A DNA stretch of 20,515 nucleotides from Pseudomonadota bacterium. Lineage in GTDB: Bacteria; Pseudomonadota; Gammaproteobacteria; Pseudomonadales; Pseudomonadaceae. Below the pieces are notes generated by a model, which was not told where the DNA came from, did no database searches, and saw only the letters and a list, made by a program, of their open reading frames with translations. Position numbers and translations under genes: made by a program. The stretch is taken from contig JAEWGL010000189.1 in the NCBI GenBank assembly GCA_023388335.1, positions 1 through 20,515 on the forward strand, read 5' to 3'. Below are positions 14,060 through 20,515 of this stretch, piece by piece. Numbering within the stretch: the first letter of the stretch is position 1; every line of letters begins with the position of its first letter.

Positions 14060-17000
14060 TCAGGCGTCGACCATGGCCATCGCCTCCTCCACATCAACTG
14101 CAACAAGACGTGAACAGCCGGGCTCGTGCATGGTTACACCCATCAATTGATCGGCCATTTCCATGGCAATCTTGTTGTGGGTGATGTAGATGAACTGCAC
14201 GCTTTCACTCATTTCCTTGACCAGCCTGGCGTAGCGCCCGACGTTGGCATCGTCCAGCGGCGCATCGACTTCGTCGAGCATGCAGAACGGTGCCGGGTTC
14301 AGCTTGAAGATGGCAAATACCAAGGCCAGGGCGGTCAATGCTTTTTCGCCTCCGGACAGCAGATGGATGGTGCTGTTCTTCTTGCCCGGTGGGCGCGCCA
14401 TGATTGTCACCCCTGTATCGAGTAGATCTTCGCCCGTCAGTTCCAGGTAAGCGCTGCCACCGCCAAAAACTTTTGGAAAAAGTGCCTGCAAACCGGCATT
14501 TATCTGATCAAAGGTATCCTTGAAGCGATTGCGGGTTTCCTTGTCGATCTTGCCGATCACGCTTTCCAGGGTTTCCAGGGCCTCGACCAGATCGGCGTTC
14601 TGGGCATCCAGATAACGCTTGCGCTCGGACTGCTGCTGGTATTCCTCGATGGCCGCCAGGTTGATCGCACCCAGGCGCTGGATGCGTGCCTCGACCTGCT
14701 CGAGCTCTTGCCCGGTGCCTTCTTCGCTGGCGTGTTCGTCGAGGGTGGCCAGTACACCTTGAAGGTCGTAGCCATCGGCGAGCAGTTGCTCCTGCAAGGT
14801 CTTGCGCCGTACGTCCAGGCCCTGACATTCCAGGCGCAGCTGTTCGAGCTGGCCACGCAACAGCTGCGCCTGCTGCTCGGCCTGGCCACGGCGCTTTTCG
14901 GCGTCACGCAGTTCACGGTCGGCTTCATCCATGTGCAGGCGCGCCTGGCGCATTTCTTCGTCGACGCTCATGCGCAGCTCGAGCAGCTGCTCGAGCTTCA
15001 AGCGCCACTCTTCCAGCGGCGCCTCGCCCTCTTCCAGGTTCAGGCTGAGCTGCTCCTGCTTCTCGGCCAGGCGCGCCGCCTGCTGCTCCAGGCGCTCGAG
15101 GCCCTGGCGGGTGGAATCGTGCTGGGCCCGTAGCGAGCCCAGGCGCACGGCCAGCTGATGGGCATGATCCTTGTGCTGGCGCGCTTCCTGGCGAACCCGA
15201 TCGAGGTGCACGCGCAACGTGTCGCGACGCGCCAGCAAGTGTTCGCGCTGCTCGGTGTCCTGGGCCATCAGCTCCAGGGACTCCTGCAGCAGCAGCCGTG
15301 CTTCGCCCAGTTGTTCATGCTCGAGGGCGCGCTGCTCCTGCAATTCGGCCAGCTCCTCGAGCAAGCGTCGGCGGCGCAGCTCGAGCTGTTCGGCACGGGC
15401 ACGGCCGGCCGACAACTGCGCCTTGAGCTCGCCCTGCTGGCGGCTCTCGTCCTGGTTGCGCCGCCGCAGTTGCTCGCGCTGCTCTTCCAGGCCGCGCTGG
15501 CGGTCGCGCAGGTCCTGGCCTTGCTGCTCCAGCTGTTCGAGCAGGGCTTGGTGCTCGCCTTGCTCGTGGGTCAGGCGCTCGATCTCCTGGCCGCGGGCCA
15601 GCACGCCGCCCTCGGCTTCGCTGGCGCGACTGACCCGCAGGAAGTGGCGCCCGACCCAGTAACCGTCGCGGCTGACCAGGCTCTGGCCGGCGCCAAGACT
15701 GGCGCGCTGGGCCAAGGCCTGCTCAAGGCTCTCGACCGGTCGGACCTGGCCCAGCCAGGGCGACAGGTCGACGCGACCTTCTACCTTGTCCAGCAGGCTG
15801 CCGGGCTGGCGCGCGCCCTCCCCCGCTTCCAGCAGGCGCAGCTCACCTTGTTCGAGCGTGGTGAAGTCCAGGGTAGCGAAATCATCGACCAGCACGGCCT
15901 GCAGGTCGGCGCCAAGCACGGCTTCAACTGCCAGCTCCCAACCGGGCTCGACCCGGAGCGCCTCGGCCAGGCGCGGACGCTGCTCAAGGCCGTGCCCACG
16001 CAGCCAGTCAGCAGCCCCGCCGCCCGGTTCCAGGGCCGCCTGCTGCAAGGCTTCGAGCGAGGCCAGACGCCCGCCCAGACGCTGCAACTCCCCCTGCAAC
16101 TGCTGCTGTGACTGGGTCGCCTGCTGCAACTGCTCGCGCACTGCCTCGACCTGCTCGACCACCTGCTGCTCCTGCAGCTGCAACGCGTCGAGCAGCAACT
16201 CGCTGCTCGCCATCTGTTCACCCAGTTCCAGCAAGGCGGTGTCCTGCGGGTCGGCACCGAGCTGGTCGCGCTCCTCGCCAAGCCTGCGCTGGCGCTCGGC
16301 CACGCGCTCCAGGCCGGACTCCAACTGCTGCAGGCGTGATTGCTGGACTTCAGCCTGGCGCCGCGGCTCGGCCGAGCGGGTGTTGAAGCTGTCCCATTGT
16401 TCCTGCCAGCCGTGCATGCCCTGCTCGGCCTCCTCCAAGGTGGCGGCGGCCTCTTCGGCCGCGGCGAGGGACATCTCTTGCTCGGGCTCGAGCATCTGCA
16501 GCTCTTCATCGAGGGTGGCCAGCAAGGTGCGGTCATGGCCCAGGTGCGACTCGGTCTCCAGGCGCGTGCGCTCGGCTTCCTTGAAGTCGTCCTGCAGCTG
16601 GCGCAGGCGTTGCTGGCCGTGCTGGATGCTCTGCTCGACCCGGGCGATGTCGCCCGCCACCGAATAGAAGCGGCCTTGCACCTGATTGAAGCGCTCTGAC
16701 AGATCATGGTGCCCATCGCGTAGACGCTCGATGCTGGCATCAGCGTTGCGTTGTTCGGCGACCAGCGCCTCGAGGGCCACCTCCTGGTCGCCAATCACCG
16801 TTTCGCGCTGGCCGACGCGGGTGTCCAGCGATTGCCAGCGCAGGGCCGACAGGCGTGCCTTGAGCTGGCGCTCCAGGGCCTTGAACTCTTTGTACTTCTC
16901 GGCGGCCTGGGCCTGACGATGCAAGCGTTCGAGCTGGCGCTCCAGCTCGTCGCGCAGGTCGGTCAGGCGGGCCAGGTTTTCCTGGGTGCGGCGAATGCGG

Positions 17001-17545
17001 CTTTCGGTTTCGCGCCGGCGCTCCTTGTACTTGGAGATGCCCGCCGCTTCTTCGATGAAGCTGCGCAGCTCCTCGGGCTTGGCTTCGATCAGCTTGGAGA
17101 TCATGCCCTGCTCGATGATCGAATAGCTGCGTGGCCCAAGGCCGGTGCCAAGGAAGATGTCGGTGATGTCCCGGCGCCGGCACTTGGTGCCATTGAGGTA
17201 ATAGGTGTTCTGCGCGTCGCGCGTCACCTTGCGGCGGATGGAGATCTCGGCGTAGGCCGCGTACTCACCGACCAGGGTGTTGTCACTGTTGTCGAAGACC
17301 AGCTCGATACTGGCCTGGCTTACCGGCTTGCGGCTGGTCGAGCCGTTGAAGATGACGTCGGTCATCGACTCGCCACGCAGGTTCTTGGCCGAGCTTTCGC
17401 CCATCACCCAGCGCACCGCATCGATGATGTTGGACTTGCCGCAGCCATTGGGGCCGACCACCGCCGCCATGTTGCTGGGGAAGTTGACCGTGGTGGGGTC
17501 GACGAAGGACTTGAAGCCGGCCAGCCGGATGCACTTGAGACGCAT
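14060..17545 (-). CDS. smc: Chromosome segregation protein SMC
   Basis: A 1161-residue SMC ATPase that, with ScpA and ScpB (not in this window), loops and organises the chromosome. The N-terminal head has Walker A GPNGCGKS (31-38). Long coiled coils rich in E, Q, L and R flank a hinge domain at about 505-650. The C-terminal head carries the signature LSGGEK (1063-1068), Walker B CMLDEVD (1088-1094) and the D-loop (PLDDANV). The ATG at 17545 gives the canonical MRLKCIRLAGFKSF; an in-frame upstream extension to 17866 lies inside the GntR gene and has no family similarity. Only two bases separate it from the GntR stop and no clear Shine-Dalgarno is visible, so translation is probably coupled to that gene. 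Possession of SMC rather than MukB agrees with a pseudomonad, some of which have both. Confidence 0.97.
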   Translation of the reverse strand: MRLKCIRLAGFKSFVDPTTVNFPSNMAAVVGPNGCGKSNIIDAVRWVMGESSAKNLRGESMTDVIFNGSTSRKPVSQASIELVFDNSDNTLVGEYAAYAEISIRRKVTRDAQNTYYLNGTKCRRRDITDIFLGTGLGPRSYSIIEQGMISKLIEAKPEELRSFIEEAAGISKYKERRRETESRIRRTQENLARLTDLRDELERQLERLHRQAQAAEKYKEFKALERQLKARLSALRWQSLDTRVGQRETVIGDQEVALEALVAEQRNADASIERLRDGHHDLSERFNQVQGRFYSVAGDIARVEQSIQHGQQRLRQLQDDFKEAERTRLETESHLGHDRTLLATLDEELQMLEPEQEMSLAAAEEAAATLEEAEQGMHGWQEQWDSFNTRSAEPRRQAEVQQSRLQQLESGLERVAERQRRLGEERDQLGADPQDTALLELGEQMASSELLLDALQLQEQQVVEQVEAVREQLQQATQSQQQLQGELQRLGGRLASLEALQQAALEPGGGAADWLRGHGLEQRPRLAEALRVEPGWELAVEAVLGADLQAVLVDDFATLDFTTLEQGELRLLEAGEGARQPGSLLDKVEGRVDLSPWLGQVRPVESLEQALAQRASLGAGQSLVSRDGYWVGRHFLRVSRASEAEGGVLARGQEIERLTHEQGEHQALLEQLEQQGQDLRDRQRGLEEQREQLRRRNQDESRQQGELKAQLSAGRARAEQLELRRRRLLEELAELQEQRALEHEQLGEARLLLQESLELMAQDTEQREHLLARRDTLRVHLDRVRQEARQHKDHAHQLAVRLGSLRAQHDSTRQGLERLEQQAARLAEKQEQLSLNLEEGEAPLEEWRLKLEQLLELRMSVDEEMRQARLHMDEADRELRDAEKRRGQAEQQAQLLRGQLEQLRLECQGLDVRRKTLQEQLLADGYDLQGVLATLDEHASEEGTGQELEQVEARIQRLGAINLAAIEEYQQQSERKRYLDAQNADLVEALETLESVIGKIDKETRNRFKDTFDQINAGLQALFPKVFGGGSAYLELTGEDLLDTGVTIMARPPGKKNSTIHLLSGGEKALTALALVFAIFKLNPAPFCMLDEVDAPLDDANVGRYARLVKEMSESVQFIYITHNKIAMEMADQLMGVTMHEPGCSRLVAVDVEEAMAMVDA

Positions 17546-17547
17546 GG

Positions 17548-18207
17548 TCAGGCGGATGCCAACGTCGCCAGTACCAGGTCGCAACTGCGCTGGCAGTAGG
17601 CGCCGAGCGTTTCGCGAACGCGTGCCTGGTCGCGGTCGACCACGGCATCGAGCAACTGGGCGAACAGCACCAGGAAATCGTTCATGTTGGCCTGGCGCTG
17701 GTCCAGCGCCAGGTAGTACGCACGGCTCATGGCCGGCTGCAGGTTCTCGACGGTTTCCTGCAGGTACGGGTTGCTGGCGAACGGATAGGCCGCGCGCATC
17801 ACCGCAAAGCTCTCGGCGACGAACGCCTTGATGTCCTGGCGTCCATGGGCCTGTTCCAGGCGCCACTGGATAGCCAGGAATGGCTGCAAGTCACTCTCGT
17901 CCTGCCAGCGCTCGGCGACGGCATTGCCCAGCAATGTGTACAGCTCGCTCATGAGCGTGCACAGGCCGCGCACGTTGTGCTCGTCAAGCTGGGTGACGTG
18001 TGCGCCCCGGCGCGGCAGGATCGCCACCAGATGACGCCGCTCAAGGATCAGCAAGGCTTCGCGCACTGAACCACGGCTGACGTTCAGGGCCTGGGTGACC
18101 TTTTGCTCCTGGATCCGCTCGCCCGGTTCGAGCTCGCCGCGGATGATCCGTTCGGCCAAATAGTGGGCAATTTGCTCGGAGAGGCTGTCCGGCGCCTTGA
18201 ACGTCAT
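17548..18207 (-). CDS. GntR-family (FCD domain) transcription regulator, probable xdh regulator
   Basis: A 219-residue regulator of the FadR/FCD subfamily. The winged helix occupies about residues 8-72 (YLAERIIRGELEPGERI; ALNVSRGSVREALLILERR; GAHV) and an all-helical ligand-binding FCD domain about 78-210. FCD domains often bind a carboxylate through a metal held by histidines; I cannot trace a full set of such ligands here, and the segment FAVMRAAYPFASNPYL replaces the usual FH..L...S.N pattern, so the ligand mode may differ. The ATG at 18207 has AAGGA 6-7 bases upstream. It is divergent from xdhAB across 277 bases, which suggests control of purine catabolism, and it is directly followed by smc. 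Confidence 0.92.
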   Translation of the reverse strand: MTFKAPDSLSEQIAHYLAERIIRGELEPGERIQEQKVTQALNVSRGSVREALLILERRHLVAILPRRGAHVTQLDEHNVRGLCTLMSELYTLLGNAVAERWQDESDLQPFLAIQWRLEQAHGRQDIKAFVAESFAVMRAAYPFASNPYLQETVENLQPAMSRAYYLALDQRQANMNDFLVLFAQLLDAVVDRDQARVRETLGAYCQRSCDLVLATLASA

Positions 18208-18231
18208 GGTTTTCCTTCAAAATCATTGGAC

Positions 18232-18253
18232 TGTGCACAAGGGCGCGATTGTA
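18232..18253 (-). promoter_or_regulatory. Putative GntR promoter -10 and operator
   Basis: On the minus strand TACAAT (18253-18248) is a good -10, though no clear -35 is seen. Just downstream, about where transcription should start, lies the 8-base palindrome TGTGCACA (18232-18239), extended as TTGTGCACAG. Its shape resembles the TTGT-N2-ACAA sites bound by some FCD-type GntR proteins, so autorepression is a reasonable inference. Confidence 0.4.
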
Positions 18254-18297
18254 GCGCACTTGTCTGGCGCTCGCGCAGGGAGCATGCCTGCTTTTCG

Positions 18298-18447
18298 TTG
18301 ACCCGCCGGGCGTAAAAAGGCCATGCAGATACGGCGCGATCTATGCTTATGGAAAAATAGGTAGAGCGGGAAAGGAAGCGGCGCGATCAGTTTCTTGACC
18401 TTTGAGTCAGAAAATTATTGACCCGCCGTTCAAGCCTTGTTTAGATT
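18298..18447 (+). promoter_or_regulatory. xdhA promoter region with repeated TTGACC words
   Basis: TTGACC (18418-18423) and TAGATT (18442-18447), 18 bases apart (or TTAGAT at 17), form the likely xdhA sigma70 promoter. The 11-base word TTGACCCGCCG occurs both here (18418-18428) and at 18298-18308, exactly 120 bases apart. A third TTGACC at 18395-18400 begins an interrupted palindrome TGAC-N6-GTCA (18396-18409). These are candidate sites for the divergent regulator or another protein. Confidence 0.5.
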
Positions 18448-18484
18448 CCGCCCAACAACAATAAACCCATCGTGAGGCCTTCCC

Positions 18485-19939
18485 GTGATCCAGTTTCTTG
18501 TCAACCAGGAGCTGCGCAGTGAGCATGCCCTGGATCCGAACATGACGGTGCTGCAGTACCTGCGCGAGCACCTTGGCAAACCCGGTACCAAGGAAGGCTG
18601 CGCCAGCGGCGATTGTGGCGCCTGCACGGTGGTGGTGGGCGAACTGATCGCCGATCAACAGGGCCAGGACAGCCTGCGTTACCGCAGCCTCAATTCATGC
18701 CTGACCTTTGTCTCGGCGCTGCACGGCAAGCAACTGATCAGCGTCGAGGGCCTCAAGCACCAAGGCCAGCTGCACAGCGTGCAACAGGCCATGGCCGATT
18801 GCCACGGCTCGCAGTGCGGCTTCTGCACGCCTGGCTTCGTCATGTCGCTGTTCGCCCTGCAGAAGAACAGCCAGGGCCACGACCTGCACCAGGCCCAGGA
18901 AGCGCTGGCCGGCAACCTGTGTCGCTGCACCGGCTACCGGCCGATCCTGGCCGCCGCCGAGCAGAGTTGCCGCCAGCCCTGCAAGGACCAGTTCGTCGCC
19001 CAAGAGGCCCAGACCATCGCCCGCCTCAAGGCTATCGCCCCACAGCAGACCGGCGAACTCAACAGCGGCGACAAGCGCTGCCTGGTGCCCTTGACGGTCG
19101 CTGACCTGGCCGACCTCTACAGCTCGCACCCCGAGGCTCGCCTGCTGGCTGGCGGCACCGACCTGGCGCTGGAAGTCACGCAGATGCACAAGTCGTTGCC
19201 GGTGATGATCTATGTCGGTCACATCGCCGAACTCAAGCGCGTCGACACGACCAGCACGCAGATCGAGATCGGTGCCGCCACCGCGCTCACCGACTGCTAC
19301 GCGGCACTGAGTGCCGACTACCCGGATTTCGGCGAGTTGCTGCACCGCTTCGCTTCGCTGCAGATCCGTAACCAGGGCACGCTCGGCGGCAACATCGGCA
19401 ACGCCTCGCCGATCGGCGACTCACCGCCCCTGCTGATTGCCCTGGATGCGCAGGTCGTGCTGCGCCAAGGCGAGCGCCAGCGTACCTTGGCCCTGGAAGA
19501 CTATTTCATCGACTACCGCATCACGGCGCGCGAGGACAGCGAGTTCATCGAGAAGATCATCGTGCCGCGGGCCAGCAATGACTGGACCTTCCGCGCCTAC
19601 AAGGTCTCCAAGCGCCTGGACGACGACATCTCGGCGGTGTGCGCGGCCTTCAACCTGCGCCTGGACAACGGCGTGGTCAGCGGCGCCAGGGTCGCCTTCG
19701 GCGGCATGGCCGCCATCCCCAAACGCGCCCGGACCTGCGAGGCGGCGCTGCTGGGCAAGCCGTGGAACCAGGCCACCCTGGAACGTGCCTGCCAGGCCCT
19801 GGCCGAGGATTTCACCCCGCTTTCGGACTTCCGCGCGAGCAAGGAATACCGCCTGCTGACCGCGCAGAACCTGCTGCGCAAGTACTTCATCGAGCTGCAA
19901 ACGCCACACATCGAGACCCGGGTGACCGCTTATGTCTGA
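18485..19939 (+). CDS. xdhA: Xanthine dehydrogenase small subunit (FeS/FAD)
   Basis: A 484-residue subunit that passes electrons from the molybdenum subunit to NAD+ as hypoxanthine and xanthine are oxidised to urate. The N-terminal plant-type [2Fe-2S] cluster ligands are C39, C44, C47 and C72 (GCASGDCGACTVV). The second cluster uses C111, C114, C146 and C148 (QCGFCTPGF, NLCRCTGYRP). A FAD domain starts about residue 195 (LLAGGTDLALEV; QIRNQGTLGGNIGNASPIGDSPP), and a CO-dehydrogenase flavoprotein C-terminal domain follows from about 360. The GTG start at 18485 is backed by GAGG (18474-18477) 7 bases upstream and a standard family N-terminus. It overlaps xdhB by 8 bases, so the two are co-translated. 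The gene is intact with all eight cluster cysteines. Confidence 0.97.
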   Translation: MIQFLVNQELRSEHALDPNMTVLQYLREHLGKPGTKEGCASGDCGACTVVVGELIADQQGQDSLRYRSLNSCLTFVSALHGKQLISVEGLKHQGQLHSVQQAMADCHGSQCGFCTPGFVMSLFALQKNSQGHDLHQAQEALAGNLCRCTGYRPILAAAEQSCRQPCKDQFVAQEAQTIARLKAIAPQQTGELNSGDKRCLVPLTVADLADLYSSHPEARLLAGGTDLALEVTQMHKSLPVMIYVGHIAELKRVDTTSTQIEIGAATALTDCYAALSADYPDFGELLHRFASLQIRNQGTLGGNIGNASPIGDSPPLLIALDAQVVLRQGERQRTLALEDYFIDYRITAREDSEFIEKIIVPRASNDWTFRAYKVSKRLDDDISAVCAAFNLRLDNGVVSGARVAFGGMAAIPKRARTCEAALLGKPWNQATLERACQALAEDFTPLSDFRASKEYRLLTAQNLLRKYFIELQTPHIETRVTAYV

Positions 19940-20515
19940 CCATCATGTAGTCAAGAGCCCGGCCGAAATGGCCGAACTGTTCCGCCAGGACCTGACCTCC
20001 GGGGTCGGCCGCAGCCTCAAGCATGACAGCGCCGACAAGCATGTCGCCGGCGAGGCGGTGTACATCGACGACCGCCTGGAATTCCCCAACCAGTTGCATG
20101 TCTACGCGCGCCTGTCCGACCGCGCCCACGCCAAGGTGCTGCGCATCGACACCACGCCCTGCTACGCCTTCGAGGGCGTGCGCATCGCCATCACCCATGA
20201 GGACATCCCCGGCCTCAAGGACATTGGCCCGTTGCTGCCGGGTGATCCACTGCTGGCCATCGACAAGGTCGAGTTCGTCGGCCAGCCAGTGCTCGCGGTC
20301 GCCGCCCGCGACCTGGACACCGCACGCCGCGCGGCGATGGCGGCGATCGTCGAGTACGAGGACCTGGAGCCGGTGCTGGACGTGGTCGAGGCCTTGCGCA
20401 AGAAGCACTTCGTCCTCGACAGCCATACCCACCAGCGCGGCGACTCGGCCAGCGCCCTGGCCACGGCCCCGCATCGCCTGCAGGGCAGCCTGCACATCGG
20501 CGGCCAGGAGCACTT
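19932..20515 (+). CDS. xdhB: Xanthine dehydrogenase large (molybdenum) subunit, N-terminal part
   Basis: An open frame of 194 codons that continues past the window end, so only the N-terminus is seen. It encodes the subunit that holds the molybdopterin cofactor and substrate site. Recognisable segments are VGRSLKHDSADKHVAGEAVY (26-45, the usual start of this family), DIPGLKDIGP, EFVGQPVLAVAA and the final HIGGQEHF, the conserved glutamine-containing motif near the cofactor pocket. The ATG at 19932 overlaps the end of xdhA by 8 bases in a different frame. A maturation gene (xdhC) and guanine deaminase commonly follow in pseudomonads but lie outside the window. Confidence 0.95.
   Translation, partial: MSDHHVVKSPAEMAELFRQDLTSGVGRSLKHDSADKHVAGEAVYIDDRLEFPNQLHVYARLSDRAHAKVLRIDTTPCYAFEGVRIAITHEDIPGLKDIGPLLPGDPLLAIDKVEFVGQPVLAVAARDLDTARRAAMAAIVEYEDLEPVLDVVEALRKKHFVLDSHTHQRGDSASALATAPHRLQGSLHIGGQEH

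Noticed and set aside
1..20515. CRISPR array, tRNA, insertion sequence or prophage genes
   Set aside because: No regularly spaced direct repeats, cloverleaf sequences, transposase or phage structural motifs were seen on either strand.

Overview
The window looks like a chromosomal segment of a Pseudomonas, most likely of the P. putida / P. entomophila group. This rests on a GC-rich sequence, near-complete recognisable Anr, ZipA, LigA, Smc and DnaX proteins of pseudomonad type, and two REP doublets of the kind scattered through P. putida-like genomes. The species assignment is from memory of these families; no search was run.

Layout. At the left, anr (oxygen-sensing FNR-type regulator) and apt (adenine salvage) run rightwards to 1387. 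A REP doublet then separates them from the leftward block dnaX-ebfC-recR (4876 to 1571), in which recR has its own sigma70-type promoter and sits behind a terminator. A gene-free 473-base stretch (4877-5349) carries AT-rich DNA and a leader hairpin in front of an orphan TonB-dependent siderophore receptor (5350-7476, rightward, closed by a strong terminator). Converging on it is a leftward two-gene unit: a 138-140 residue protein of unknown function whose stop overlaps the start (ATGA) of a compact UvrD/Rep-like superfamily 1 ATPase (9989 to 7591). Upstream of that lies ffs, the 4.5S signal recognition particle RNA, with its own promoter and a hairpin leader.

The right half is mostly leftward housekeeping genes: ligA (NAD-dependent DNA ligase), a REP doublet, zipA (division), smc (chromosome organisation) and a GntR/FCD regulator whose stop lies 2 bases before smc. 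Divergent from the regulator are xdhA and xdhB (xanthine dehydrogenase small and large subunits, the second cut by the window end).

How they fit: replication, repair and segregation (dnaX, recR, ebfC, ligA, smc, zipA) form the backbone. Purine metabolism appears at both ends (apt salvage, xdhAB catabolism), with the GntR protein as the probable local regulator of xdh. The least explained part is the pair at 7591-9995, lying between housekeeping genes next to the receptor gene. It is my best candidate for an undescribed system. Several RNA-level signals (hairpins before the receptor gene, ffs and ligA) also deserve attention. No tRNA, CRISPR array, insertion sequence or prophage gene was seen.
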